A stretch of DNA of 64,000 bases from Azospirillum doebereinerae (GCF_003989665.1 NZ_RZIJ01000004.1:62001-126000); one strand, 5' to 3'. Counted from the stretch's first letter, positions 7,852-17,284 are shown. Made by a program: numbers and translations. The notes: generated by a model not told the origin, from the letters alone.

Positions 7852-9435
7852 TCAGGCGTGACCCAGCTTCAGGGCGACGAAGGTCTCGTTGCCTTGGCGG
7901 TTGATCAGCACCAGCACCGCCTTCTGCCCGGCCTTCTCGGCCTCCGCCACCTTGCGGGAGACGTCGGCCGGGGTCTTCACCGTCTCGTCGCCGACCCGGA
8001 CGATGACGTCGCCGGGACGGATCGGGGTCTCGGTCTTGGGCGCCAGGCCGGTGACGACGACGCCCTTGACCGCCTCGTCCATGCCCAGCCGCTTGCGCGC
8101 CGCCTGGTCGAGCGTCGCCAGCTTCAGCCCCTTCACCGCCTCGGCGGCGGAGTTTTCCGCCTTGCCGCCCTCGGCGGAGGCGACCTGGGTGGCGTCGGCC
8201 AGACGGTCGATATGGACGGACACGGTCTTTTCGCGGCCCTGGTGCAGGATCTTCAGGTCGACCGTGCCGCCGGCCTTGGTCTCGGCGACGCGGCGGGTCA
8301 GGTCGCGCAGGGTATCCACCGGCTTGCCGTCGTAGGACAGCACCACGTCGCCCTGGCGCAGGCCCGCCTTGGCGGCCGGGCTGTCGGGGGTCACCTCGGC
8401 GACCAGCGCGCCCTTGGCGCCGGGCAGGCCGACGCTGTCGGCGATCTCCGGCGTGACCTCCTGGATCTTCACGCCGAGCCAGCCGCGCTCGACCTTGCCG
8501 TTGTCGCGCAGCTGCGCCACGACCTCCTTGGCGAGGTTGGAGGGGATGGCGAAGCCGATGCCGACCGAACCGCCGTTGGGCGAGTAGATCGCGGTGTTGA
8601 TGCCGATCACGTTGCCGGCGAGGTCGAAGGTCGGCCCGCCGGAATTGCCCCGGTTGATCGCCGCGTCGAGCTGGAAGTAGTCGTCGTAGGGGCCGCTGTG
8701 GATATCGCGGCCGCGCGCCGAGACGATGCCCTTGGTCACCGTGCCGCCCAGACCGAACGGGTTGCCGACCGCCATCACCCAGTCGCCGACGCGGGTCTTG
8801 GCGCTGTCGGCCCAGTCGACGGCGGGCAGCGGCTTCTCGGACTTCACCTTGAGCAGGGCGATGTCGGTCTTGGCGTCGCGGCCGACCAAGGTGGCGGGCA
8901 GCGCGGTGCCGTCCTGGAGCGTCACGGTGATCTCGCTGGCGCCGTCGATGACGTGGTTGTTGGTCACCACGTAGCCCGACGCGTCGATGATGAAGCCGGA
9001 GCCGAGCGCCCCGGTTTTGCCGCGCGGGCTCCCTTGCGGGGGCGCGCCGTCCTCGTCGTCGTCCGGCGCGTTCTGGCCCTGGGGGCCGCCTTGCGGATTC
9101 TGGAACTGGCGGAAGAACTCCTCGAAGGGCGAGCCGGGCGGGAAGGCCGGCATGCCGCGCGGCTGGGCGCGCTCGGGCTTGGCCTCCTGCGTCGCGGCGA
9201 TGTTGACGACGGCCGGGCTGACCTTGGCGGCGAGGTCGGCGAAGCTGGCCGGCGTGTCCTGCACCATGGTCACGGCGGGCGGGGTGGCCTGCGCGTGGGA
9301 GGCGGACAGGCCCGAGAGCGCCGATCCCGTCAACACCGTCGTGCCGAGCAGCACGGCGGCGATCGTCCGGCGCAGACGGCGCGTGCGCGACGGACGGGCG
9401 GTGGAGAGGGTGGTGGTCATGCGGAGGCACTCCAT
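7852..9435 (-). CDS. DegP/HtrA-family periplasmic serine protease (Do)
   Basis: Periplasmic quality-control protease/chaperone, 527 residues. A signal peptide (hydrophobic core about residues 24-43, cleavage near SASHA-QA) precedes the trypsin-like domain. The triad is His161 (TNNHVIDG), Asp191 (KTDIALLKV) and Ser265 (NRGNSGGP). Two PDZ domains follow (about 305-390 and 430-520). An acidic/proline-rich LA-loop insert lies around 90-140. The start could be ATG 9435 (GGAG seven bases upstream, chosen) or ATG 9420. The two-component genes lie 82 bp downstream on the same strand, an arrangement suggesting that the system controls envelope stress. The exact paralogue (DegP, DegQ, MucD) is not resolved. 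Confidence 0.93.
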   Translation of the reverse strand: MECLRMTTTLSTARPSRTRRLRRTIAAVLLGTTVLTGSALSGLSASHAQATPPAVTMVQDTPASFADLAAKVSPAVVNIAATQEAKPERAQPRGMPAFPPGSPFEEFFRQFQNPQGGPQGQNAPDDDEDGAPPQGSPRGKTGALGSGFIIDASGYVVTNNHVIDGASEITVTLQDGTALPATLVGRDAKTDIALLKVKSEKPLPAVDWADSAKTRVGDWVMAVGNPFGLGGTVTKGIVSARGRDIHSGPYDDYFQLDAAINRGNSGGPTFDLAGNVIGINTAIYSPNGGSVGIGFAIPSNLAKEVVAQLRDNGKVERGWLGVKIQEVTPEIADSVGLPGAKGALVAEVTPDSPAAKAGLRQGDVVLSYDGKPVDTLRDLTRRVAETKAGGTVDLKILHQGREKTVSVHIDRLADATQVASAEGGKAENSAAEAVKGLKLATLDQAARKRLGMDEAVKGVVVTGLAPKTETPIRPGDVIVRVGDETVKTPADVSRKVAEAEKAGQKAVLVLINRQGNETFVALKLGHA

Positions 9436-9564
9436 GGCGACGCTCCGAGAGCGGGGCCGGAAAGAAATTGGCGTCCCGGCGATGCTGCCAATCTAGGGAA
9501 CGGCCGCTCACCGGGGCCTTGCGGATGGATGAAAACTTTGTCAGGGAAGGGGCAAGCGTGGCCA

Positions 9565-9984
9565 CTACTCGCCCAAAAAATGCAGGGCCAGTTCGCGCCG
9601 GTGCGGGCGGGCGCGGTGCTCGAACAGGTAGAGGCCCTGCCATGTGCCCAGCGCGGGCGCGCCATCCAGCACCGGGATCGACAGGCTGACCCCGGTCAGG
9701 GCCGAGCGGATGTGCGCCGGCATGTCGTCCGGCCCCTCGGCGGTGTGGGCGTAGAGCGACGGGTCCTCCGCCACCAGGCGGCGGAAGAAGCGCAGCAGAT
9801 CGGCCTGCACGTCCGGATCGGCGTTCTCCTGGATGGTCAGCGAGGCCGAGGTGTGGCGGCAGAACACCGTCAGCAGGCCGGTCTCCATCCCCTGCTCCGC
9901 GACCCAGCGGCGGACCGGGCCGGTGACCTCGACCAGCCCGGCCCCACGGGTCGGCACGGTCAGCGTGGTGGCGGCCTGTCGCAT
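9565..9984 (-). CDS. YjbQ family protein (UPF0047)
   Basis: Small cytoplasmic protein of 139 residues. It shows the family hallmarks CRHTSASLTIQENADPDV in the middle, the AEGPDDMPAHIR segment (a DMPAHI-type core) and GTWQGLYLFEHR near the end. E. coli YjbQ has weak thiamine-phosphate synthase activity; the true role is unsettled. The start at 9984 (MRQAATTL) has AAGGAG seven bases upstream. It is divergent from the coxG-like gene, with about 70 bp of shared control region. Confidence 0.88.
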   Translation of the reverse strand: MRQAATTLTVPTRGAGLVEVTGPVRRWVAEQGMETGLLTVFCRHTSASLTIQENADPDVQADLLRFFRRLVAEDPSLYAHTAEGPDDMPAHIRSALTGVSLSIPVLDGAPALGTWQGLYLFEHRARPHRRELALHFLGE

Positions 9985-10054
9985 GACGCTCTCCTTCTCG
10001 CTTGGCGGCAGCGGGTATGCGTACCAAATCTGGAGCCGAGAGGGAGGATCGTCC

Positions 10055-10531
10055 ATGGAATTGACCGGCACCCACAGCGTTCCGGGATCGCGCGACCGCG
10101 TCTTCGCCGCCTTGTGCGACCCGGAGATCCTGCTGCGCTGCATCCCCGTGCTGGAGGAGATCGACCGGCTGTCGCCCACCGACTACGCGGCGCGGGTGCG
10201 CGCCTCGGTCGGGCCGCTGAAGGCGCGCTTCGCCGGCCGCCTGACCCTGGAACCGGAGGACGCGCCGCGCCATTACCGTCTGCTCGCCCAGGGCAGCGGC
10301 GGGCTGGCCGGCGCGGTGAAGGGCGAGGCGCGGGTGACGCTGGAGGAAGCGGACGGCCGCACCCATCTGACCTACCGCCTGTCGGTGGCGCTGGGCGGCG
10401 CGGTCGGTCGGCTGGCGGCCGGGCTGGTCCAGGGCAAGACCGACCGGGTGATCGCCGCCTTCTTCGACCGCTTCGCCATCGAGATCGGTGAGAGCGCCGA
10501 GCCGCGTGACGAAATGCCGCAGTCCGGATGA
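10055..10531 (+). CDS. CoxG-like SRPBCC protein (CO dehydrogenase subunit G family)
   Basis: A single START-like (SRPBCC) domain of 158 residues with the CoxG pattern: MELTGTHSVPGSRDRVFAAL at the start, CIPVLEEI, and a C-terminal amphipathic/hydrophobic helix (GAVGRLAAGLVQGKTDRV). CoxG recruits CO dehydrogenase to the membrane in carboxydotrophs. However, no coxMSL or molybdenum hydroxylase genes are near, so its partner here is unknown. ATG 10055 is preceded by GGGAGG at 8 bases. It lies 81 bp upstream of nifQ on the same strand. Confidence 0.82.
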   Translation: MELTGTHSVPGSRDRVFAALCDPEILLRCIPVLEEIDRLSPTDYAARVRASVGPLKARFAGRLTLEPEDAPRHYRLLAQGSGGLAGAVKGEARVTLEEADGRTHLTYRLSVALGGAVGRLAAGLVQGKTDRVIAAFFDRFAIEIGESAEPRDEMPQSG

Positions 10532-10612
10532 GGGCCGAGCGTCTTTCGCACATGCAGCATGCTGAGTCACGATGCGGGAGCGACGACCTCCCCCCGTGAC
10601 GGAGCGCAAGCC

Positions 10613-11242
10613 ATGGCCGACCCTGCCGGGGTTCCCGCCCCTCTCGACGCCGTTGCCGATCCGGCCCCCCTTGCCGACGATCCCGCGCTCGACCGAATGA
10701 TCTTCGGGCGCATCCTCGATCTGGCGGCCAACGACCCGCTGCGCAGCCTGCCCCAGGCTCTGGCCCTGACGAAGAAAGAGCTGGCAACGCTGGCCGCCCG
10801 CCACGCCCCCGGCCACGCGCCGGCCGTCGCGGCGCTGCCGGACGCCGCCGCCGACACCGGGGAGGAGGCCATCGAGGAGGCGGATCTCCGCGCCTACATC
10901 GCCGAGCACGGCGCGCGCGGGTCGACGGAGGAGCGCTGGCTCGCCGCCGTCCTGGCCCGGCGGTCGCTGGAGCCGAACCATCTCTGGCAGGACATGGGCT
11001 TCCACGACCGGGGGGAGCTGAACGCCATGTTCCGGCGGCATTTCCCTGCGCTGGTCGCGCAGAACGCCAACGACATGAAATGGAAGAAGTTCTTCTACCG
11101 CCAGCTCTGCGAGCGCGAGGGGATGATGCTGTGCAAATCCCCCAACTGCGACGTGTGCGAGGACGTGACGCTCTGCTTCGAGGAGGAGTCCGGCGATCCG
11201 CTGAACGCGCTGGCCCGGCTGGCCAACGGGAAGGCGGCGTGA
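10613..11242 (+). CDS. nifQ: NifQ, molybdenum donor for nitrogenase cofactor assembly
   Basis: Iron-sulfur protein that delivers molybdenum to the NifEN/NifH step of FeMo-cofactor synthesis. 209 residues. The C-terminal half carries the family signature: NHLWQDMGFHDRGELNAM, then NDMKWKKFFYRQLCE, then the cysteine motif C-x4-C-x2-C-x5-C (Cys174, 179, 182, 188) that binds the Mo-Fe-S cluster. The N-terminal 60 residues are Ala/Pro-rich and unconserved. I chose ATG 10613, with GGAG eight bases upstream. ATG 10559 lacks a ribosome site. No other nif gene, NifA site (TGT-N10-ACA) or clear sigma-54 promoter was seen close by, so its control is unclear. It indicates a nitrogen fixer. Confidence 0.92.
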   Translation: MADPAGVPAPLDAVADPAPLADDPALDRMIFGRILDLAANDPLRSLPQALALTKKELATLAARHAPGHAPAVAALPDAAADTGEEAIEEADLRAYIAEHGARGSTEERWLAAVLARRSLEPNHLWQDMGFHDRGELNAMFRRHFPALVAQNANDMKWKKFFYRQLCEREGMMLCKSPNCDVCEDVTLCFEEESGDPLNALARLANGKAA

Positions 11243-11246
11243 GGCG

Positions 11247-11585
11247 TCAGCGCGGCTGGGCGCCCAGATCCTCGAAGGTCAGGCCCTTGTCGCCGCTGGT
11301 GAAGCGGCCCTTGCCGTTGACCGTCATCGGCGGCTGGCCGGGCTGGGGCACGAAGGTTGCCGCGTAGTAGCAATCGAACTGGCCGCTCTTGCCGGTCTTC
11401 TTCGCGGCGTCGACGCAGCCCTGCTTGCGGAAGACGTCGAAGGCCTGGAAGCCGCCCTGCCCCTGGCGCTCCAGCGCGCGGCGGGTGTGGGTTTCCACCA
11501 GCCGGCGCATGTCGGCCTCCGACGGCTCGCCCGAGCAGCCGGCCAGAAGGGGCAGCAGGCCGAGGACCGCGAGCGCGCGCTTCAT
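11247..11585 (-). CDS. Small predicted lipoprotein of unknown function
   Basis: 112 residues with a lipoprotein signal peptide: KR at positions 2-3, a hydrophobic stretch and the lipobox LLAGC with Cys17. The mature part is short, contains two further cysteines (GCVDAAKK and FDCYYAATF) that could form a disulfide, and ends polar. No family recognised. It converges with nifQ (4 bp between stops) and lies 10 bp downstream of the CheY-like gene, so it is probably in that transcription unit. Confidence 0.7.
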   Translation of the reverse strand: MKRALAVLGLLPLLAGCSGEPSEADMRRLVETHTRRALERQGQGGFQAFDVFRKQGCVDAAKKTGKSGQFDCYYAATFVPQPGQPPMTVNGKGRFTSGDKGLTFEDLGAQPR

Positions 11586-11595
11586 CGCCCGCGCG

Positions 11596-12000
11596 TCACC
11601 GGCCGCCGAGCAGGCGGTCCACCCGTTCCTTCAGCGCGGCGAAGGAGGGCGGCTTGACGACGAAGCCGTTCACCCCCAGCGCCATCGCCTGCTTCACGAT
11701 TTCCGATTCGGTGTGGTTGGTCAGGAAGACCACCGGCGCGCGCGGGTTCGCCGCCTCGGCGCTGGAGCGCAATTGCTCCAGGAATTGCAGGCCGGAGACC
11801 GGCTTCATGTCGATGTCGCAGACGATCAGGTCGGGGTTGGTACGGATGCATTCCCGCATGCCGGTCTCACCGTTGTCCGCCTCGGCGATCTCCTGGAAAC
11901 CGATCTGCATCATGATCTGCATGATGGTCCGGCGGACGAAGGGCTGGTCCTCGATCACGAGGATCCGGTACCGCGCGTAATCGACCGGCTGCTTGTCCAT
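11596..12000 (-). CDS. CheY-like single-domain response regulator
   Basis: 134-residue receiver domain with no output domain. Visible: acidic residues in VIEDQ, phospho-acceptor Asp in IVCDIDMKP, Thr in FLTNHTE and the conserved Lys-Pro in FVVKPPS. The start at 12000 has GGGGAG five bases upstream. It follows the Aer-like chemoreceptor gene on the same strand (163 bp gap with a hairpin), so a role in chemotaxis or in a multistep relay is plausible but unproven. No kinase gene is adjacent. Confidence 0.88.
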   Translation of the reverse strand: MDKQPVDYARYRILVIEDQPFVRRTIMQIMMQIGFQEIAEADNGETGMRECIRTNPDLIVCDIDMKPVSGLQFLEQLRSSAEAANPRAPVVFLTNHTESEIVKQAMALGVNGFVVKPPSFAALKERVDRLLGGR

Positions 12001-12045
12001 CGTCGCTCCCCGTTTCGGCTGTCAGGACTTCTTCGTGTCCACCGA

Positions 12046-12070
12046 CGCCAACCACTGATACTGGTTGGCG
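12046..12070. other. Perfect 9-bp inverted repeat upstream of the CheY-like gene
   Basis: CGCCAACCA / TGGTTGGCG around a 7-base spacer (CTGATAC). It lies 46 bp upstream of the start codon of the regulator gene. There is no U-run on either side. It could be an operator or an mRNA hairpin. Confidence 0.45.
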
Positions 12071-12163
12071 CGGCGACGAGCAACCGTCACCGGATTGCAA
12101 CCACATGGAATGTGTGTTGGGTTTAAGGAGGAACGGCGGCGCGGGTCCGCCGCCTTCTCTCCC

Positions 12164-14650
12164 CTACGCCGCGACGTCCACCGGCGTCATCCCCTTGGTC
12201 GCCGCTTCCACGGCGCGGGCGAACTCCGCCGGCACGTCGCCGTTCTGGCCGAAGGCGAGGTGGACGCGGTTGTGCTCCACCGCCTTGACCAGGGCCGGGG
12301 TCTCGGCGCCGAAACGGTCGAGCCGCAAGTGCCCCGGAAGCCCGCCCGACAGCAGGCCCTCGGCCCCGGCGATCGGGTCGATCGACGCGCCGCCCAGCGA
12401 CAGGTTGCGAACGGTGACGGCGTGGCGGGCGCCGCCGACGGTCAGCGTCCCGGACTCCTCCACACGGAAGCGCGGCTTGCGGCGGCGGTCGGCGTCGCTG
12501 GTCGAGGTGCGGACGACGCGCACCAGCACCTGGCGCAGGTTCTCGATGGCGCGGGCGACCTCGACGGAGCCGAGCTTCACGTCGCCGGCCTGCTCGCCGG
12601 TGTGGTCGGCCTCCTCGGAGACGGCGGCGATGCGGCGCGAGACCTCCTGCGCGGCGGTCGAGGTCTCGACCACGTTGCGGCTGATCTCCTGGGTGGCGGC
12701 GGTCTGCTCCTCCATCGCGGCGGCGATGGAGCCGGAGATGTGATCGATCTCGGCGATGGTGACGCCGATCTCCTCGACCGCCGCGACCGCCTTGGCGGTC
12801 ACCTCCTGGATGGCGGCGATCTGGCGGGTGATCTCCTCGGTCGAGGCCGCCGTCTGGTTGGCGAGGTTCTTGACCTCGCTCGCCACCACGGCGAAGCCTT
12901 TTCCAGCTTCGCCCGCGCGGGCCGCCTCGATGGTGGCGTTGAGCGCCAGCAGGTTGGTCTGGCCGGCGATGGACTGGATCAGGTTGACCACCTCGCCCAC
13001 CTTGGCGACGGTCTCCGACAGCGAGCGGATGGTAAGCTGGGTGTGCTCGCCGCTTTCCACCGCCCGGCGGGTGACCGCGCTGGAATGGGCGACCTGCGCG
13101 GAGATCTCGCGGATCGACGCCGCCAGCTCCTCGCTGGCCGCCGCGACGGTCTGGGCGTTGGCCAGCGCGATCTCCGCCGCCGACGACACGGTCTGGGCGT
13201 TGGTGCTGACCCGCTCGGCGGCGCCGGCCATGCCCTCGGCGTCGCTCGCCATGGTGCCGGTGCGGCTGGCGACCTCCTCCACGGCGCGACCGGCCTCGCG
13301 TTCCACGGTGGAGGCCATGTTCTCGAGCGCGCTGCGGCGTTCCTCGTCGGCGTGGCGGGCGCGCTCGGCGCGCTCCTGCACGGCGTAGCCGAGCCGGGCC
13401 TTCAAGCCGCGCAGTTGGGCGGTCAGCGGCTGGAACTCGGCCGCCGCCGGCAATTCGATGATGTGGGTCTGGTCGTTGCGGGCGATGGCGTCGAAATCGA
13501 CGCTGAAACGGTCGAGCGGCCGGCGCACCGTGCGCAGCAGCGCCAGCCCGCCCAGCAGCGCCAGCAGCAGGATGCCCAGCCCGGCGGCGCCGATGAAGGC
13601 CAGCTGCTTGCGGAAGGCGGACGCTGCCCCCTCATACTCCTCCTTCGCCACGCGGAGTTGGAGCGCAAGCAGCTCGCGGTTGGTGGCGTAGGCGGCGTCG
13701 AACAGCGGGCGGGCGGTGTCGCGGACCAGCACCTCCAGCCGCAGCGAATCGCCGGCCTTGGCGAGGCCCAGCGCCGGGGTCAGCGCGTCGTTCTGGAAGG
13801 CGGCGCGCTGGGCCGCGAAGCGGTCGGCCAGCGCCTTCTCCTCGGGCGTCAGGGCGGTGGCGAGGAACTGCGCCCATTGCCCGTCCATCGCCTTGGCGTC
13901 GGCGGCGATGCGGGCCTCGCGCGTGTCGGTCACCTTGCGGTCGGCACCGTCGCGGGCGTCGAGCACCAGGGTCTGGAGCGTCTGCACCTGGTCGCGCAGG
14001 TGGTCGAGGATGTCACCGATCTGCACCGCCGGAACCGTGCGGTCCTCGTAGACCGTCTTCAGCGAGGCGTTGGAGTCGGCCATGCCGCCGAGCGTCACGC
14101 CGCCGACCGCCATCACCGCGACGACCATCGCGGCGAAGACGACCGACAGCCGCCCGGTGACGCTGGCCGACCAGCGTCGCAGGCCCGCGACCGCGCCCAG
14201 CCGGACCGCCTGCCCGTTGCGCACCGCCAGATGCGGCGCGCGGCCCTCGCGGATGTCGGCGTAGAGCGCCTCCGCCCCGGCGATCTGCGCGCGCGACGGC
14301 TTGGTGCGGATGGAGATGTAGCCGGTGACCTGCCCGTTCTCGACCACCGGCGTGACGTTGGCCCGCACCCAATAGAAGTCGCCGGTCTTGGTCCGGTTCT
14401 TTACCAGCCCTTCCCACGGGCGTCCGTCCTTCACCGTCGCCCACAGGTCGGCGAAGGCCGCCTTGGGCATGTGCGGGTGGCGGATCAGGTTGTGCGGCGA
14501 CCCGATCAGCTCCGGTTCCGCAAAGCCGCTGATGTCGATGAACGCCTTGTTGACGAAGGTGATGCGGCCGCCCGTGTCGGTGCGCGAGACCAGCAGGACG
14601 CCGTCTTCCATCTCGATTTCGCGGTTGGTGATCGGTTCGTTCAGGCGCAT
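12164..14650 (-). CDS. Aer-like chemoreceptor: PAS - membrane - HAMP - MCP signalling - PilZ
   Basis: Methyl-accepting chemotaxis protein of 828 residues. Order: PAS domain (about 1-125), closely Aer-like in [14 protein letters not shown] and in [23 protein letters not shown]1 about 167-190; a helical sensor of about 160 residues; TM2 about 351-373; HAMP; a cytoplasmic signalling hairpin whose tip is near [20 protein letters not shown] (about 566-585); and a C-terminal PilZ domain (about 720-808). The PilZ c-di-GMP motifs are both intact: R723-x3-R727 and N-x-S-x-x-G in NLSLGG (749-754). The Aer PAS family binds FAD and reports redox/oxygen; PilZ binds c-di-GMP. So this receptor probably joins aerotaxis to c-di-GMP. 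The start at 14650 gives the standard Aer N-terminus; an upstream extension to 14758 has no family support. Confidence 0.92.
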   Translation of the reverse strand: MRLNEPITNREIEMEDGVLLVSRTDTGGRITFVNKAFIDISGFAEPELIGSPHNLIRHPHMPKAAFADLWATVKDGRPWEGLVKNRTKTGDFYWVRANVTPVVENGQVTGYISIRTKPSRAQIAGAEALYADIREGRAPHLAVRNGQAVRLGAVAGLRRWSASVTGRLSVVFAAMVVAVMAVGGVTLGGMADSNASLKTVYEDRTVPAVQIGDILDHLRDQVQTLQTLVLDARDGADRKVTDTREARIAADAKAMDGQWAQFLATALTPEEKALADRFAAQRAAFQNDALTPALGLAKAGDSLRLEVLVRDTARPLFDAAYATNRELLALQLRVAKEEYEGAASAFRKQLAFIGAAGLGILLLALLGGLALLRTVRRPLDRFSVDFDAIARNDQTHIIELPAAAEFQPLTAQLRGLKARLGYAVQERAERARHADEERRSALENMASTVEREAGRAVEEVASRTGTMASDAEGMAGAAERVSTNAQTVSSAAEIALANAQTVAAASEELAASIREISAQVAHSSAVTRRAVESGEHTQLTIRSLSETVAKVGEVVNLIQSIAGQTNLLALNATIEAARAGEAGKGFAVVASEVKNLANQTAASTEEITRQIAAIQEVTAKAVAAVEEIGVTIAEIDHISGSIAAAMEEQTAATQEISRNVVETSTAAQEVSRRIAAVSEEADHTGEQAGDVKLGSVEVARAIENLRQVLVRVVRTSTSDADRRRKPRFRVEESGTLTVGGARHAVTVRNLSLGGASIDPIAGAEGLLSGGLPGHLRLDRFGAETPALVKAVEHNRVHLAFGQNGDVPAEFARAVEAATKGMTPVDVAA

Positions 14651-14981
14651 GGGGGCGTCTCGCAGATCGAAGGGGTACGAGCGGCGCAAGCCGGGCGGAA
14701 AACGGGCATTGGACAAGCAGTCGTATGCATTTTGGTCAGGGCGGGCGCCGGGTCGCACTGACGTGGATCAAATTTTAGGAAAAGACGCTTCATAATGAGA
14801 AATGTGCGCCCGACCGAATATCAGGATATGCGCGGAATTGCGTTTGTCTTCCTCTCCCGCCCCGGGAGAGGGCTTTGTCGCCTCCCCGCACGCGCCCCCA
14901 AAGAAAAAGCCCTCCGTCCGGCGAGGACGAAGGGCTTCTTTTGACCGAAACGACCGGAAACCGCCGCAGGGACGGCCCCGT
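14651..14981. other. Intergenic region with hairpin and accC terminator
   Basis: No gene. It contains the upstream region of the chemoreceptor, a perfect 9-bp hairpin CCTCTCCCG / CGGGAGAGG (14851-14871) that resembles the core of the dispersed C/G repeats, and the accC terminator (14901-14941). Confidence 0.5.
14901..14941 (-). terminator. Intrinsic terminator after accC
   Basis: On the minus strand an 11-bp stem with one mismatch (GCCCTTCGTCC / GGACGGAGGGC, plus-strand arms 14909-14919 and 14925-14935) is followed by TTTTTCTTT. The plus strand also carries TTCTTTT after the stem, so it may work both ways. Confidence 0.85.
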
Positions 14982-16322
14982 TCAGGACTTCGCCATCAAC
15001 TGTTCGAGCCAGTGGATGTCGTAGTTCCCGTCGATGAAGGCCTGCTCGGCGATGATGCGCTCGTGCAACGGCAGCGTGGTCTGGATCCCGCCGATGACGT
15101 ACTCCTCGATGGAGCGGCGCAGGCGCATCAGGCACTCGTTCCGGGTGTTGCCGTGGACGACCAGCTTGGCGATCAGGCTGTCGTAGTGCGGCGGCACGCG
15201 GTAGCCGTCGTACAGCGCCGAATCGACGCGCACGCCCAAACCGCCCGGCGCGTGGTAGCCGTCGATCTTGCCCGGCGAGGGCAGGAAGGTCTCCGGGTTC
15301 TCGGCGTTCACCCGGCATTCGATGGCGTGGCCCTCGAAGCGGATGTCGGCCTGCCCGTAGCCCAGCGGCGCCCCGGCGGCGACGCGGATCTGCTCGCGCA
15401 CCAGATCGACGCCGGTGATCATCTCGCTGATCGTGTGCTCGACCTGGAGGCGGGTGTTCATCTCGATGAAGTAGAACTGCCCGTCCTCGAACAGGAACTC
15501 CATCGTGCCGACGCCGCGGTAGCCGATGGCCGCCGTGGTCTTGGCCGCCAGCTCGCCGATGAAGCGGCGCTGCTCGGCGTTCAGCGCCGGGCTCGGCGCC
15601 TCCTCGATGACCTTCTGGTGGCGGCGCTGGACCGAGCAGTCGCGCTCGCCGAAATGCACGCAGTTGCCGTGGCTGTCGGCCAGAAGCTGGATCTCGATGT
15701 GGCGGGGCCGCCCGAGATACTTCTCCAGATAGACCTCGTCGTTGCCGAAGGCGGCGCGCGCCTCGGCACGGGCGAACTGGTAGGCCTCCTTCAGCTGGTC
15801 GGGGTTGCGGGCGACCTTCATGCCCTTGCCGCCGCCACCCGCCGCCGCCTTGATCAGCACCGGGTAGCCGGTGGCGTGGGCGACCGCCTCGGCGTCCTCC
15901 AGCGTCGTCACCGGACCGTCGGAGCCGGGCACCACCGGCAGCCCCTGCTCCATCACGGTCTTCTTGGCCGTCACCTTGTCGCCCATGATCCGGATGTGCT
16001 CCGGGGTGGGGCCGATGAAGGTGAAGCCGTGCTCCTCCACCATCTCGGCGAAGGTGGCGTTCTCCGAGAGGAAGCCGATGCCGGGATGGATGGCGTCGGC
16101 GTTGGTGATCGACGCCGCCGACAGGATCGCCGGGATGTTGAGGTAGCTCTCGCGGGCGGACGCCGGACCGATGCAGACGCTCTCGTCCGCGAGGCGGACG
16201 TGCATGGCGTCGGCGTCGGCGGTGGAGTGCACCGCGACGGTCTGGATCCCCATTTCGCGGCAGGCGCGGTGGATGCGGAGCGCAATCTCACCACGGTTCG
16301 CGATCAGGATCTTTTCGAACAT
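14982..16322 (-). CDS. accC: Acetyl-CoA carboxylase, biotin carboxylase subunit
   Basis: ATP-dependent carboxylation of biotin on AccB, the first half-reaction of malonyl-CoA synthesis. 446 residues, matching E. coli AccC. Begins [17 protein letters not shown]. The ATP-grasp glycine loop is [14 protein letters not shown] near 160. The catalytic region has [19 protein letters not shown] near 210-228 and [10 protein letters not shown] near 290. ATG 16322 was chosen over TTG 16328. It is the last gene of aroQ-accB-accC and is followed by a strong terminator. Confidence 0.96.
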   Translation of the reverse strand: MFEKILIANRGEIALRIHRACREMGIQTVAVHSTADADAMHVRLADESVCIGPASARESYLNIPAILSAASITNADAIHPGIGFLSENATFAEMVEEHGFTFIGPTPEHIRIMGDKVTAKKTVMEQGLPVVPGSDGPVTTLEDAEAVAHATGYPVLIKAAAGGGGKGMKVARNPDQLKEAYQFARAEARAAFGNDEVYLEKYLGRPRHIEIQLLADSHGNCVHFGERDCSVQRRHQKVIEEAPSPALNAEQRRFIGELAAKTTAAIGYRGVGTMEFLFEDGQFYFIEMNTRLQVEHTISEMITGVDLVREQIRVAAGAPLGYGQADIRFEGHAIECRVNAENPETFLPSPGKIDGYHAPGGLGVRVDSALYDGYRVPPHYDSLIAKLVVHGNTRNECLMRLRRSIEEYVIGGIQTTLPLHERIIAEQAFIDGNYDIHWLEQLMAKS

Positions 16323-16341
16323 GGCCAAGGGTTTGCCCCGT

Positions 16342-16794
16342 TCACTCGATGATGAGAAGAACTTCGCCGAACTCGACCGGCTGGGCGTCGGAGATCAGGA
16401 TCTCGGTCACGGTGCCGCTGCGCGGCGCCTTGATCGGGTTCATGACCTTCATCGCCTCGATGATCAGCACGGTCTGCCCGGCCTTGACGGCGTCGCCGGG
16501 TCGCACGAAGGGCGTGCCGCCCGGTTCCGCCGCCAGATAGCCGGTGCCGACCATCGGCGAGGTCAGGGCGCCCGGATGGTTGACCGGCCGGCCGGCCGGG
16601 GCCGCCGCGGCGACCGGGGCCGGAGCGGCGGCGGCGACCGGGGCCGCGTGGACCGCGAGCGCCTGCGGCGCCGTGGGGCGGGTGACGCGGATGCGCTTCT
16701 CGCCCTCGGCGAATTCGATCTCGCTCAAGCCCGTCTCACTCAGGAGTTCCGCCAGCTTGCGGACCAGATCGCCGTCGATGTCGAAGCTCGCCAT
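16342..16794 (-). CDS. accB: Acetyl-CoA carboxylase, biotin carboxyl carrier protein
   Basis: 150 residues: an N-terminal helical region, a mobile Ala/Pro-rich linker (about 45-75), and a biotinyl domain with the attachment lysine Lys116 in EAMKVMN. It carries carboxybiotin between AccC and the carboxyltransferase AccAD, which is not in this window. It lies 19 bp upstream of accC. Confidence 0.96.
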   Translation of the reverse strand: MASFDIDGDLVRKLAELLSETGLSEIEFAEGEKRIRVTRPTAPQALAVHAAPVAAAAPAPVAAAAPAGRPVNHPGALTSPMVGTGYLAAEPGGTPFVRPGDAVKAGQTVLIIEAMKVMNPIKAPRSGTVTEILISDAQPVEFGEVLLIIE

Positions 16795-16834
16795 GATGTC
16801 AGTCGTTCCCGTTTCCTTAATCGCGCCCGGTGAC

Positions 16835-17284
16835 TCAGTCGCGGCCGATGATGGTCGCGACGGCGTCGAGCGCCAGTAGATAGCCGTGCGGCCCGAACCC
16901 GCAGATCATGCCCGTCGCCACCGGCGAGATGTGGGAATGATGACGGATCGGCTCGCGCTTGAAGATGTTGGACAGGTGAACCTCGACGACCGGCAGCTCC
17001 GACAGGATCAGGGCGTCCATGATCGCGACCGAGGTGTGGGTGTAGGCGCCGGCGTTGATGACGATGCCGTCGTTCTCCGTCCGGGCCTGCTGGATCCAGG
17101 AGACCAGCTCGCCCTCGTGGTTCGACTGCCGGAAGTCGACGGTCAGGCCGAGCCGCTCCGCCCGCTCGTGGCAGGCGGCCTCCAGTTCGTCGATCGTCGT
17201 CGAACCGTAGATTTGCGGTTCGCGCACTCCCAGCATGTTCAGATTGGGTCCGTTCAGGACCAGAATCGACGCGTCGATGGCCAC
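16835..17284 (-). CDS. aroQ: 3-dehydroquinate dehydratase, type II
   Basis: Third step of the shikimate pathway, dehydrating 3-dehydroquinate. 149 residues, normal for the dodecameric type II enzyme. Seen: LNGPNLNMLGVREPQIYG with the catalytic tyrosine, FRQSNHEGELVSWI, INAGAYTHTSVAI with the substrate-binding motif, EVHLSNIFKRE and FGPHGYLLAL. The start is GTG 17284. It lies 40 bp upstream of accB; aroQ-accBC linkage is common in proteobacteria. Confidence 0.95.
   Translation of the reverse strand: MAIDASILVLNGPNLNMLGVREPQIYGSTTIDELEAACHERAERLGLTVDFRQSNHEGELVSWIQQARTENDGIVINAGAYTHTSVAIMDALILSELPVVEVHLSNIFKREPIRHHSHISPVATGMICGFGPHGYLLALDAVATIIGRD

Noticed and set aside
7135..10491. 1118-codon plus-strand open frame antisense to the regulator, protease and yjbQ genes
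   Set aside because: It is a high-GC shadow frame rich in Gly/Arg/Gln/His, has no recognisable domain, and spans several well-supported genes on the other strand.
10380..10613. NifA upstream activator or sigma-54 promoter for nifQ
   Set aside because: I looked for TGT-N10-ACA and GG-N10-GC type elements and found no convincing match.
12065..14761. 898-codon plus-strand frame antisense to the chemoreceptor
   Set aside because: The opposite strand encodes PAS, HAMP, MCP and PilZ domains in order; the antisense product has no domain.
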